Numbered from the stretch's first letter, positions 48,020 to 59,163 are shown. The stretch is DNA of 64,000 bases from Cryptomeria japonica (GCF_030272615.1 NC_081405.1:574275252-574339251); one strand, 5' to 3'. The notes: a model not told the origin generated them from the sequence alone. Translations and numbers: made by a program.

Positions 48020-49690
48020 TGTAGCGTCGTAAATTGTATGCACTTGCTAAAGCAGTACAATTTCACACCTAGTTTAGCACCCGCCTTGGCGCAGTTTGCA
48101 TTTTGCATTGCATTTCTCCTTTAGCACTTAATTAATCAAATTAATTAGGTCTAAGGTCCTATTTCATCATCCTTCACATCATAAAGTCGGGCCCTTTCAT
48201 TAAAGTGTGCCCCTTTTCATTTTATTCCTCCAATACATCATCTAATCAAAAACCCTAATTAGGCCCTATTCTGAGCTTGGGGGCTTGATTTCAGGGTCAA
48301 AACATCTCAAAATCACCTGTAACTTCGGGATTCTCTCTAAAATCATCATATCTGACGGCCCTAAAAATTTGGTGAAAATTTGCCACGACCATGGTGCCCG
48401 GAGTGCACACGGTCCCGGACATTTTTCCCAAAATTTTAGGAGCACGATCCAATCATAAAATAAAGCTTAACCCCAAGAAATTGGCAGGATATTCAATCTC
48501 TAGGTCGGCCAAAAGTTGGAATTAAGACCTAGGATTTCATACATAAGAGCTCTCTTTCTTCGTTAGAAGGGATCCGAATTTTGTTTTCAGGAACCTCATA
48601 TGTAGCGAAAGAGCAGATCTTTGAAGACTTCAACAACTCTCAACATTCATCCTCCAAGCATTCATCAAATCCATTCATTCACTTAGGGCTTTGAAGGCAT
48701 TGAAGAGCAATAAGGGATCACCGACTGAAGATTGGCTTGTACCCCTCCCTTGGGGTTGGGTATGATTTCATGTTGTTTTCATGTCTTTCAATAAGCCTCA
48801 TTATGTCACTTACATTCATGCTTTAGATCACTTGGCATCTTGATTTGGAGCATTTACATTGTCATTTACAAGCAATTAGGGTTTACTTTCTAGGTTGCTC
48901 TAGTTTGCTTACTTGCATGTTAGATCTTGCACACACACAAGGTCTGCACACACACTACTTTTACAATACAACTTGGCTATTTGTGGAGGTGGAAATCACT
49001 GAAATGAGGGTTTGACTAAGGCAAAACCCTATATAGCTGCCCAAACACCTTTTTTAGATATAAGTGCAGATTTCGAGATTCAGACGATGCCGCAAGTTGC
49101 AAATCTGAAAGAAGCAGATGGAGACAGAACCATACACCAAGTTTCGGGGCAAAAGATGAGGATAGGGTCGTGGGGCACCCTGGTCCTGCCAGGACAGGGG
49201 CGCTAGGTGCCCTGATCCCTGGGACAGGGGCGCTGGGTGCCCTGGTCCTCCTGACAGACAGCAATTTTTAGCATTTCCGACAGTTTTCCAAATTGCAAAG
49301 TGGCAGTTTCAGGTGCAGTTTCAGGTACAGAATCAGGATAGTGGCGCCCGCGCCCCCGTCCCGAACATTTTCACTCAGATTTTGACTCTGAGTATGCATC
49401 TACATTCTTGTCTTGTCCTTATGTTTGCAGCTTTCCATTGTTTAAGTTCAATTCTGCAATCTTGTTATTAGTTCATACTTGCATTTTAGGGTTAGGAATT
49501 GAACTTGCATAATCTTACCTTTCAATTATAACAAAGGAATAGAAACCCTAATAGGTAGCCCGTGGCTCTCTCTTTCATGAAAAAGAAGTAGCCAATTGTG
49601 TGATACCTCTAGGCTCTTTCGTATTCCATAATGTGTGATAAAAGGTAGGATTAGGACATGTTAGCCTAGTCTCTCTTTTTCCCCCGCACA
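48020..49690 (+). repeat. 5' LTR of second Gypsy element
   Basis: It starts TGTAGCGTCGTAAATTG and ends CCCCCGCACA. A GC-rich segment near 49165-49250 has two tandem units containing GGGGCGCTRGGTGCCCTG. Confidence 0.94.
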
Positions 49691-49693
49691 TTT

Positions 49694-49711
49694 TGGTGAA
49701 CCCGACGTGAA
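49694..49711 (+). promoter_or_regulatory. primer binding site of second Gypsy element
   Basis: TGGTGAACCCGACGTGAA lies 3 bp inside the LTR end. It differs from the sites of the other elements; tRNA not assigned. Confidence 0.75.
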
Positions 49712-49891
49712 TCGAATTATTTCTTTCTCTCACATTGCATTTGTTAGATCTAGATCTAGATTTAGTGTGTTTCATTTAAGTTTCATTTTCAAAAAAAAAA
49801 AAAAAAAGAAAAAGGAAAAAGAAAAAAAAAAAGTGTGTTTCTTTGTTTCTTTGCATTGTGTGCCTCAGTTTTATGCAACTTTTATTTCAAA

Positions 49892-52800
49892 ATGTCAGAT
49901 TTTTATTTGCAAGATGTTCATATTTATGATGATGTATGCAATTATGCCAATTATGAGTATAGCCAAGATGAATTAGATGAAGCTTTATATGAGTTTTTGA
50001 ATCCTAAAGAGGCCAAACCTTCGTTTTACCAAAAACTCATAAACCTTGTTACTATGCCATTTCGTTGTGATGAGAAAGATAAGTTGAATGATTCCTCTCA
50101 AGGGTACATTCCTATCAACTCTTCCACTGAATCTAGTAACATGGTTGTCTTCAATAATCCCCTCTATGAGGAGATTTCTCCTTTTGAATCAAAAGATAAA
50201 CCTTTTAATAGATATGATCATGCTTTGTTGGATGATGCTCTTGATGACTTTGTGGCTTTATCGAAATCTCTAAACGAAAACAAAACTTCTAAATTAGTTA
50301 ACATGATAAACCTGAATGAGCATAATAAGCCTCTCTTTGAAGTCCAAGGTGCTTGTCCTTCTCTCACCTTTCAAGTTCCTAAATCACCTCTCCTTACTGT
50401 CCAAGGGAGGTATGATTCCTTTCTTACTGCAAATAAACCTATCATCACTGTGCAAGGAAGAAAACCTATAAGTCCTTATAATTATGCCAAGCAATTAACT
50501 AGAGAGAGTTATCATGCGGTTGCCCATACTTATCATACTAGAAATAATAGGCAACCTAATCCTCCTCCGGTTACTCTAGTTTCTCTTCCGAATCCTCAAC
50601 CAATTCTTCCACAAGCTCCACGCATTTCACAAGTTCTTAGTAAGGAATATGATCTCATAGAACAACTTAAAGCTACCCCTGCTAAGATATCCCTTTGGGA
50701 TTTGATTCAAACTTCTTCTGCTCATCACAGAATGTTACAAGATGCTTTGAAAGATTTGAATGTTCCTCCATCGAATACATCTAGTAATATAGTGTCTTTG
50801 GTTAACTCTGTGATGAATCCTAAAGCTCATATTGTGTTTACTCAAGATGAGTTGCCCACTAGTGAAATTCAACATCAATATGATCCCTTGATGATTGTGG
50901 TTATCATAAATGATACTGCTATAAGACGAACACTAGTAGATAATGGCTCTGGTCTTAATGTGTGTAGCATTAATCTTTTGCATAAGATGAATGTGGATAC
51001 ATCCCTAATTGAGCCTGACTCTCGTCCTATTCGAGGCTTTGATAATGTGGCTAAAACTTCATTAGGTACTATCACCTTACCCGTCACAGTAGGGCCTGTT
51101 ACTTTGCCTACTCCTATTCATGTTATGTCGGGAAATCTAACATACAACTTGCTATTAGGGAGACCTTGGATTCATAGTATGCAAGCGGTCCCCTCTACAT
51201 TGCATAGACAAGTTAAATTTATTTATAATAATAAGACATATACCTTGATAGGTGATACTAATTTCCAAGCTTGTTTACAAACATCTACTTCCAAAGGGGG
51301 TTCTTCTAAGCCTTCGTCGTCTAGTGATGACTCTTTAAACAAGATACCTATCGATGAATCCTCGCTCTCTAATGATCAAAATTCTTTGGATGAGTCTGGA
51401 GCTCCTGAAGAAGATTCTTCTCGACTTGAATCTACACATAAGAAGGATTTTGATCCTGAGAAGATTCTCGTAGACGACGATTGGGGATCCCTTGATTTTA
51501 ATCCTACCTTTGTAGGTGAATATAAGGTTCCTTCTAGAGAGCTTAAAGCTGAAAAGAAGGAAGAAGCTAAAAATCAATCAACATTACTTGAGCCTATGAG
51601 CAATAACTTCGTGGCCGCTTCTCAAACTTCTTCTCCTCACACTCCCAATTCTGAAGGGTTTGATTCTTTGTCTTATGAAAAACCACCTTCTCTTTCTGAA
51701 ATGGCTGATCATTATGGTCGTGGTTTTTGTATTCTAGCTAAGCATGGGTATAATGGAAATGGTTGTGGCGCTCACGAACAAGGAATAAAAGTTCCTCTAG
51801 AGAATAATCTTTATGATTATGCCTTTGGACTTGGTTATAATCCCTGCAAGCGCACTAAAGCTTCTAGAAGACCATGTATTAGTGTTAATGTTATTTCTAC
51901 ATCTCTACCAATGAGACACCCTGAGTATATTGATCCTTCGTATGCCTGTCCTTTGGATGTTTTTCCTACCGATGATGCTTTAGTTGAGTTTTTAGGAGCA
52001 TATGATACTCTTCCTCGTTATCATCACAATAGGGGATTCCCTTATTGTTTGAACACTGAAGCCTATTTTGGAAAAGAGACTGATAACGATGAGATTGTGG
52101 AAGAATTTCCTCAGTTAAAGGATACTCCTCAACAAAGTAATCTTCTTATAAGGGACACCATTGATGTTAAGATGGATTCCGGCAATGAAGAAAAAGTTAT
52201 TAAAATTAGAAAATGTCTGGACGAAGAAGAACAAAAACAATATGAAGATTTATTGCGTGAATTCCCTGAGATCTTTGCTTGGATATATTCTGACATGCCT
52301 GGTATAGATCCTAAGATTGTCACTCATAATATTGTCTTAGTTCCTGATGCTAAGCCAGTGAAACAAAAGATCCGAAAAATGAATCCTAAGGTGGCTTTGC
52401 TTGTTAAGGCTGAGATTGAAAAATTATTGGAGGCTGGATTTATCTACCCTATTGATTATTCCCCATGGATTTCAAATATTGTTGCTGTGGCTAAGTCAGA
52501 TAATAAAATAAGAATGTGTACTAACTTTCGAGATTTAAATAAAGCTTCTTTGAAAGATGATTTTGCCCTCCCAAACATTGACATGATAGTTGATTCTACA
52601 GCAGGACATGCTTTGTTATCCTTCATGGATGGTTTTTCAGGATACAATCAAATCTTCATTAATCCTCAAGATCAATTCAAAATTGCTTTCACCACTCCTT
52701 GGGGTACGTTTTGTTGGGTAATGATGCCTTTCGGACTTAAAAACGCCGGCACAACTTATCAACTAGCGATGACCCTTATCTTTCACGATTACATGCATAA

Positions 52801-53734
52801 GATTTTAGAAGATTATGTTGATGATGTTTTAGCCAAATCCATTCTCCGCATAGATCACATTAAGATCTTTCGTCAAATCTTTGAAAGGATTCGTAAATAT
52901 CACATGCGCTTGAATCCCCGAAAATGTGTTTTTGGTGTGGATAGTGGAAAACTATTAGGATTCATAGTTTCGCATCGTGGGATTGAGGTGGATACTAAGA
53001 AAATAGATTCTATTGTCAACATGCCACCTCCTAGAAATGTGTCTCAACTCAAAAGCTTACAAGGAAAGATTCAAGCTATTCGTAGGTTTGTATCTCAACT
53101 TGTAGATCGTACTTTTCCTTTTACTCAACTTCTCAAAAAGAATATCACTTTTCAATGGAATGAAGATTGTAAGCAAGCATTTGAAGATTTAAAAGTGTAT
53201 TTGGCTAATCCTCCTATCCTTCAACCTGCCGAACCTTCTAAACCCTTCCTTCTTTATACAGCTGCTTCCTCTCATGCTCTTGCAGCATTATTGGCACAAC
53301 ATGATAAAGATGGTAAGGAGTGTCTGGTTTATTATATAAGTCGTACCTTACTCGATTATGAGACCCGATATTCTATGATAGAAAGACAATGCTTGGCCTT
53401 GGTGTTTACGACTCAGAAATTGAGACATTATCTTTTAAATTCAGAAGTCCACATCATGGTGAAGTTTGATCTGTTGAAGCATCTTTTCTCTAAAACTGAT
53501 TTATCAGGACGCCTAGCTAAATGGGTTATGATGTTAACTGAATTTGACCTTAAATTTGTTTCACAAAGAGCAATTAAAGGGCAAGCATTGACCGATCACC
53601 TAGTTGAGGCCCCTTCACCTTTCTCCTTCTCTAACCCTGAGTCTTTTCCTGACGACTTCATCCTTTGTACAGAGAAAGATGAAACTTGGGAGTTATACTT
53701 TGATGGCTCTAAGTGTCGTACGGGATCGGGGTAG
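49892..53734 (+). CDS. Gypsy polyprotein: unknown N-terminus, protease, G-patch, RT, RNase H
   Basis: The ATG at 49892 (MSDFYLQDVHIYDD…) is preferred over one 57 bp upstream, whose extra residues look like read-through of the A-rich leader. Residues 1-260 match no gag fold and lack a zinc knuckle. They are acidic, with three spaced repeats of a VQG motif (FEVQGACPS, LTVQGRYDS, ITVQGRKPI). The gag-protease spacer (KISLWDLIQTSSAHHRML) starts near 50687. Then follow protease (VDNGSGLNVC at ~50936; LLLGRPWIHSMQAVPS at ~51150), a G-patch-like segment (ILAKHGYNGNGCGAHEQGI, ~51730-51790), RT (MCTNFRDLN, LSFMDGFSGYNQI, YVDD at ~52814) and RNase H (~53200-53620). The 1,299-codon frame is unusually intact for this window. 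It ends when one G is lost in a G-run at ~53730, inside the second RNase H. Confidence 0.93.
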   Translation: MSDFYLQDVHIYDDVCNYANYEYSQDELDEALYEFLNPKEAKPSFYQKLINLVTMPFRCDEKDKLNDSSQGYIPINSSTESSNMVVFNNPLYEEISPFESKDKPFNRYDHALLDDALDDFVALSKSLNENKTSKLVNMINLNEHNKPLFEVQGACPSLTFQVPKSPLLTVQGRYDSFLTANKPIITVQGRKPISPYNYAKQLTRESYHAVAHTYHTRNNRQPNPPPVTLVSLPNPQPILPQAPRISQVLSKEYDLIEQLKATPAKISLWDLIQTSSAHHRMLQDALKDLNVPPSNTSSNIVSLVNSVMNPKAHIVFTQDELPTSEIQHQYDPLMIVVIINDTAIRRTLVDNGSGLNVCSINLLHKMNVDTSLIEPDSRPIRGFDNVAKTSLGTITLPVTVGPVTLPTPIHVMSGNLTYNLLLGRPWIHSMQAVPSTLHRQVKFIYNNKTYTLIGDTNFQACLQTSTSKGGSSKPSSSSDDSLNKIPIDESSLSNDQNSLDESGAPEEDSSRLESTHKKDFDPEKILVDDDWGSLDFNPTFVGEYKVPSRELKAEKKEEAKNQSTLLEPMSNNFVAASQTSSPHTPNSEGFDSLSYEKPPSLSEMADHYGRGFCILAKHGYNGNGCGAHEQGIKVPLENNLYDYAFGLGYNPCKRTKASRRPCISVNVISTSLPMRHPEYIDPSYACPLDVFPTDDALVEFLGAYDTLPRYHHNRGFPYCLNTEAYFGKETDNDEIVEEFPQLKDTPQQSNLLIRDTIDVKMDSGNEEKVIKIRKCLDEEEQKQYEDLLREFPEIFAWIYSDMPGIDPKIVTHNIVLVPDAKPVKQKIRKMNPKVALLVKAEIEKLLEAGFIYPIDYSPWISNIVAVAKSDNKIRMCTNFRDLNKASLKDDFALPNIDMIVDSTAGHALLSFMDGFSGYNQIFINPQDQFKIAFTTPWGTFCWVMMPFGLKNAGTTYQLAMTLIFHDYMHKILEDYVDDVLAKSILRIDHIKIFRQIFERIRKYHMRLNPRKCVFGVDSGKLLGFIVSHRGIEVDTKKIDSIVNMPPPRNVSQLKSLQGKIQAIRRFVSQLVDRTFPFTQLLKKNITFQWNEDCKQAFEDLKVYLANPPILQPAEPSKPFLLYTAASSHALAALLAQHDKDGKECLVYYISRTLLDYETRYSMIERQCLALVFTTQKLRHYLLNSEVHIMVKFDLLKHLFSKTDLSGRLAKWVMMLTEFDLKFVSQRAIKGQALTDHLVEAPSPFSFSNPESFPDDFILCTEKDETWELYFDGSKCRTGSG

Positions 53735-54090
53735 GTGTTATTCTGATTTCTCCTACAAAGAAGTCCATTCCCTTATCTTATCGTCTCAATTTCCTATGTA
53801 CCAATAACATTGCTGAATATGAGGCTCTTATAGCAGGAGTAAAGGCAGCCTTAGCTTTGAATATAAAACACATACATATTTTTGGAGATTCTCAACTGAT
53901 TATAAGACAAGTAACAGGACTATATCAAGCAAAACAAGACAAATTATCACAATATAAAGACCTTGCTATCTCTTTGTTACAAAAATTTGATTCTTACACC
54001 ATGGAACCTGTTCCTCGAAAAGATAATCGACATGCGGACGCAATGGCATGTGTGGCTTCTTCGGTATCTTTAGAGGACCCTGTGGTTGAT
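53690..54090 (+). pseudogene. second RNase H domain, split by a 1-bp frameshift
   Basis: The first motif, ELYFDGSKCRTGSG, is read in the frame of the upstream polyprotein. The rest (VGVILISP, NNIAEYEALIAGVKAA, FGDSQLIIRQVTG, DNRHADAMACVAS) is in the next frame. Restoring one base in the GGGG run at ~53730 would join them. All four catalytic carboxylates are visible. Confidence 0.88.
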
Positions 54091-55440
54091 CTTAAATTTG
54101 TTATTCACAACCTTATTTCTCCAGCTATTGTAGATGATTCTAGCTTGGTGACATGTTGTGACTTTATAGACTCAGATGAATGGTATTCACATATCATAAG
54201 ATACTTGACCGATGGTACCTTTCCTAATTCCACCAATAGGAACACTAGGGCTAGAATTCGCAAGCTGTCCGCTAGATATATCATTCTTTCTAATGTTCTT
54301 TACCGAAGGGGTTATAACGGTCTTCTCCTTCATTGTCTTAACAAATCAGAAATCCCTATTGCTCTTGAAGAGGTGCATTCAAGTGCCTGTGGGGGGCATT
54401 TTGGAGTCAAATCCTTGGTTCAAAGGTTACTCCGTATGGGATATTATTGGCAAACTATGCAGCAGGATTCTTTTTCATTTGTTAAGAAATGTCATCAATG
54501 TCAACAACACAATAATTTGATTCATGCTCCTGCCCAAGAACTTCGTTCTCATGTAGCTTCTTGGCCTTTCTCTGCATGGGGGCTGGATCTTATCGGTAAA
54601 ATCTCTCCTCCTTCATCTCAAGGACATACTTTCATTATAACCACAACAGATTACTTTACAAAATGGGTAGAAGCTATTCCCCTTCACTCTACTACTGCTG
54701 AAGTGATTTGTTGATTCCTTCTAGAAAATATTATTTCTCGATTTGGGATACTTTCCACTATAATCTCTGATAATGGGACATCATTTAAGAACAAGGATGT
54801 GAAGAAATTCCTCGAGAAGTATCATATCAAACATCGATTTTCTACACCATACTATCCTCAATCAAATGGTCAAGCCGAATCATCCAATAAGATAATTGAA
54901 CAAATTCTTCATAAAACCATGAATAAGCATTGTAAGGATTGGAGTACTCAACTAATCTATGCTCTTTGGGCCTACCGAATGAGTGTACGAATTGCTACTG
55001 GAACTACCCCTTATAATCTCATTTATGGTGCTGATGCTATTATGCCTTTAGAATTAGAGATTCCATCACTTAGAGTTTCTCTCAAAGGTATAGTAGATGA
55101 TGATGCTTATAGAGAAAAAAGACTTCAATAGCTTGAGATGCTTGATGAACAGCATATAAATTCTCTTGAGCATATTCAAGCGTATCACAAAACTCTACAA
55201 TGAAGTTATAACGATAAGGTTATTCAACGTTCCTTCTCAGTGGGTGACTTAGTGCTCTATGAGAATCAGTGCAATGTGAATGCCTTACCAGAAGAAAAGG
55301 GAAAATTTAGTCCTAATTGGCTTGGACCATATATCATTATTGAAGATTATGGATCAGGTGCTTATAAAATAGCAGGTGTAGACGGTACGTCTCTTAAAGA
55401 CCCTATAAACGCTATGCACTTGCGTAGATACTATGCTTAA
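54091..55440 (+). pseudogene. integrase of second Gypsy element
   Basis: HHCC zinc region: HSSACGGHFG (~54378) and KKCHQCQQH (~54485). Core: WGLDLIGKISPPS (Asp 1, ~54580), ISDNGTSF (Asp 2, ~54768), SNGQAESSNKI (Glu, ~54865). C-terminal part KFSPNWLGPYIII (~55305) and end NAMHLRRYYA at 55440. Stops at 54713 and 55202 look like CGA to TGA, and at 55130 like CAG to TAG. Apart from these three codons the frame is continuous. Confidence 0.93.
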
Positions 55441-56040
55441 TTCCTCATTCCTTATCATTCATCTATTTCCTTTCTCACTTCTTCAAAATTGGATAATATG
55501 TTAGCATATTTTTGTTAGAGCAAATGGAATTAAATGATGTTTTGTTTAATCTATATTGCTTCATTCCTGACAAGCGTGTTTCTTTACTTTATGGTTTGTC
55601 TTGAATTCATTTATGTAAATTCCAAAAGATTTACATTTTTCATTATGTTGGCATATTATACAATGTCTTTATGTGTTAAGTTGAATCATGTCATGTTGTG
55701 TTTAAATTCAAATTAAATCACATTAGTTATATGATTCGTAGGCTTAACACATATTTTCTTCCCTATCATCAATGTAGTACTTGATCAAATATTTTAATTA
55801 AGTCACACATGTATCAATTTAATTATGGAGCATTGAGAAATCAATCACATGGAAATTAAATTCAAAACATACATGTACATCTACCAAATGTATTAACTTT
55901 AATCAAAATACACATTGTTTTAGACATTAAAGATAACACGTTTGAGACAAAGAAGCATGTATATATATATATATATGTGGATCAATATACAAAGGTAGGT
56001 CACTATACATCCAAAATGTGACCTACCCTACATCATAAGA
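55441..56040. other. non-coding spacer between sense pol and antisense gene
   Basis: AT-rich; a short (AT)n tract at ~55958-55976. It contains the 3' ends of two converging transcription units, pol from the left and the antisense gene from the right. No polyadenylation signal was fixed. Confidence 0.5.
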
Positions 56041-58580
56041 TCATCTCCTATCCCTAGGGCTAGTGGCTGGAGAGTGACGACTAGATGCTCCCTCCTGATC
56101 CGGCCGTGCAGGTGGACCCATAGGGGTATACCATGATATAGATCGTGAGTGACTCTGATAGGAACTCCTACGATCCCTATCCATAAGGATCGCATGATAC
56201 GAGGTAGCCTCGGCCTGAGCTGCTGCTAGATCACACTGTGCCCGTTGAAGGTCCTTTGATAGAGCTCTCTCTCTCTCCCTCCATATCTCTACCTGTACTT
56301 GAAATGGGGAAAATAAATCATCATGCCAACCCGCATTCCCTTGAGGTCTATAAGCAACCTGTGAGGAACTAGGGATTTGCGCCGTCGTAGAAATATATGT
56401 CACTGCCTGCTGGATCAGGGAACACCACTCTTGCACATTAGCTGTAGTAGCAGAACAAAACATGTATTAGTACCATTTTATATCATCAAAACATCAATCA
56501 ATCAATATAAACCTACTATACCTGGATCTCCCTCACACTAGTAGGGATCGTGATATGGTAGCATCTGTGACTGGGAACTACTAGGCTCCCTACGCTCGAA
56601 TGATCTGTGCGCGATGGGTATAGGTCTCTGGATCGCCTCGTGTTCCCCCTTTTGGGGAATAATGGGAGGATCTAAGGCTATGGTATCATCTCCTGAATGA
56701 TGGGGAGCTGCATCTGACTCCTCCTCATCTCTATCCTCCTCCTCGTCATCCTCATCATCATCTCTATCCTCCTCCTCCTCATCATCCTCATCCTCATCCG
56801 CATCCTCGTTCTCCTCATTATCATCTCTATCTGTGTCATCTTCCTCTCCTTCCTCCTCCTCAAAACTAGGTTGATCTCCTATGGGTGGATCGAGCCCTCC
56901 TGTCTCCTCATGACCCTCTCCCTCCTCTGGCTCCTCCGATCTGGATCCCTGATTCTCATCTCGGTCTCCATGTCTCCATGGACCTGGATGGCCTATCGGG
57001 TGATCTGGTGGAAAGATAGGCCCCGGGTATGATCTCATAAACCATGAGAGATACCTGCGCTGTGCCCCGGGGTCTACAGCATAATCAGTGACCACATCCT
57101 GGTCGGATCCCTTTATATCTGTGATCTCGATATCATCTATCATAGGTCTCGCTACTACTCTGGGTCTGGGAAGGACTCGTGAGTGTCGAGTGTAGATGGG
57201 CACATCAGCTGGAACACACTGCTCTAGCCCAAACTGCCTCCATACTCGGTCAAAGTAGAATGGGACTATGATGTGTGGATATCGCCCTCTCAGTAGGCGG
57301 TTCCTCTGTAAGCAGGCTAACTGTCTCTCCATCCCATCCCATCTGTGCATCCGCAGATATGGTCTCCATACAGTCACCTCAGCTGTCAATCTGTCAAATG
57401 TCACTCTCCAATATAGTAGATCTCCAAATCTCCACTCGCTAGTAAGTGGATAAGCAAATACCCTAGGTCGCTCACTAGCCGCACTCATCGGATAGCCGAT
57501 AGGCCTAGTGCATGTAAAGTGCTCAAATATCCACACCTGCAGAAGTGTGCATGTCATCAAGCTGCAACCCTGTCCGAAAACATACTCCTTGAGGTCGTGA
57601 TAGAGATGTGCAAGCATACTCCGACCCCAGGCGTATACTCTCCTATGTCTCTCCATGGCCTTGATGCACCATGTGAGACCCCCATGCATGTGTGTACCTT
57701 TCCCATTAGGGCAGACAGCTAGTGCAATGATGGCTATCATAAGACGTCTCATGAGGGGCACCTCTCTGTAGGATGTAAGAGCCAGTTGACCATGATATGA
57801 CCTCTCATCTCACTCGGCATGACTCTCCCTATGCAATATACCTGCTCCCTCTGATGATCCTCTGCTGACCGATCGGTCGAATATGTCACGGTAGCTCCTC
57901 TGATCGGTAGGTGAAGAATGCGGTACACATCCTCAAGTGTCACTGTCATCTCCCCTATTGGAAGCTGGAATGTGCATGTGTCAGGATCCCAACGCTCCAT
58001 GAGTGCTATCAGCATTGCGAGATGAAGTCGAATGGCCGGCATAAGAATCATAGACCACAAACCTACTATAGACAATGTATCTCTCTCTGCCTAAGTAAGC
58101 CGGGGGATCTGATCTCGCAAACTACAAAGAATCTGCCCCGCCGTGTGCTCTCTCATGTATGGGAGACCCTGCAACACAAAAATACCAATGTAATCAGTAA
58201 TCAACCATCAAAATCATCTATGCCAAATACGCAAACTAATGAACATCAAAAGTTGACCCCCGCCGAGTCCTGATTGGGACCATGGCGCCCTGAGGGGACC
58301 ATGGTTCCCCACAGGGACCATGGCACCCTGCAGGGACCATGGCACCCCACAGGGACCATGGTGCCCCACAGGGACCATGGCACCCTGAAGGGACCATGGT
58401 GCCTTGGGTGGGACCCACGGTTAGATTCCAGGGCTCGCTTTTGATCACAAAAAATCAGAATCAACAGAAATGCAAAAAGTCAAAGTTCAGTCAACTCACC
58501 TCCTCCAGTGGCTTGTCGTCAATCACGGCCTGTCACATGATCTCAATCCTCGTGGGACGCTCCGATCATCGTGAAGGCAT
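56041..58580 (-). pseudogene. antisense plant mobile domain (PMD) gene, three exons
   Basis: Exon 1 (58580-58500): MPSR…KPLEE, 27 codons with two TGA (probable CGA origin), then donor GTGAGT. Exon 2 (58168-56522) follows acceptor TTGCAG. It encodes LIALMERWDPDTCTFQLP, an IGEMTVTLEDVYRILHLP-type motif (~57955-57905), LMRRLMIAIIALAVCP, YAWGRSMLAHLYHDL (~57635-57590), LLQVWIFEHF, a block WRPYLRMHRWDGMERQ, IIVPFYFDRVWRQFG, and a Glu/Asp-rich tract (~56870-56690). This is the PMD core and tail. Exon 3 (56441-56041) encodes a helical segment (WRERERALSKDLQRAQCDL). Intron 2 (56521-56442, 80 nt) has GT…AG ends and keeps phase: the split codon becomes Ala. Breaks: a frameshift near 57770, stop codons at ~58090 (TAG), 56538 (TAG) and in exon 1. 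About 700 residues if whole. PMD genes are plant-specific and often found in transposons; the job of this copy is unknown. Confidence 0.82.
58276..58408. repeat. 19-bp minisatellite, seven units, inside intron 1
   Basis: Units start at 58276, 58295, 58314, 58333, 58352, 58371 and 58390, each of form GGGACCATGGNNCCCNNNN, holding the palindrome CCATGG. The tract lies in the predicted intron between 58499 and 58169. The LTR has a single related piece (ACCATGGTGCCCGG near 48389). Confidence 0.92.
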
Positions 58581-59148
58581 GATGATGGCTGTGTGGGCTC
58601 CGCTGCAATGAACAATACTCAGAATCAACAAAGTGACAAATGCAATAGTCACTTTCAAGGTATATACTTTCATTCCTTTTCCTTTACTTTCAAAACCCTA
58701 ATTTTCCCTAAATCACTCATTTCATCATAACTTGAGTTTGGGAGATGCGATTTTCAAACCGTTTGTTGTGTAGGAATTGTATTTTCATTCCCTTACTCTC
58801 TTGATGCTCCAAAATGTGCTCTGATGAAGCCTTTGTAGTGAACATCTCTCATCACTAATCATTCACACAATTTGTTGTAAGTAAACATGCTACCCTGTTT
58901 CACCTCCCTAATAAGCAAGCCAAAACAGGGGAGGGAATATAGCTACTCACAAATTTCATCACCTTCCTTAGTAAGCATTAGGTGATTTTGTGATCTAACG
59001 TGTGTTTTGTAGGGTGCGGTTCCTAACTCTGTACTGCAGATACCGCCGGGGGCTTCGTTCGACGAACTTATGGATATATCCTTTTTCAAATAATGTTTAC
59101 TTTCTTGCACTTTAGCTTGCATATGCAAGTAGTACTCATATGGCCGCT
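58581..59148 (-). promoter_or_regulatory. upstream region of antisense PMD gene, no coding
   Basis: This lies between the polypurine tract and the ATG at 58580. On the reverse strand a GTATATA sequence at 58667-58661 is 80 bp before the ATG and could serve as TATA box, weaker than the one in the larger element. No coding pattern. Confidence 0.4.
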
Positions 59149-59163
59149 AAAGTGGGGGCTAAA
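59149..59163 (+). promoter_or_regulatory. polypurine tract of second Gypsy element
   Basis: AAAGTGGGGGCTAAA lies directly before the 3' LTR start TGTAGCATCG. It contains one C and one or two T, but its position and G-run fit. Confidence 0.85.

Noticed and set aside
56690-56870. Acidic repeat tract as a separate gene
   Set aside because: The Glu/Asp and alternative Arg/Met frames come from a GAT/GAG-rich low-complexity stretch inside exon 2 of the PMD gene.
58236-58611. Overlapping Trp/Pro/Gly-rich open frames on both strands
   Set aside because: They are produced by the 19-bp minisatellite, whose unit length lets several frames stay open. The region is inside a predicted intron.
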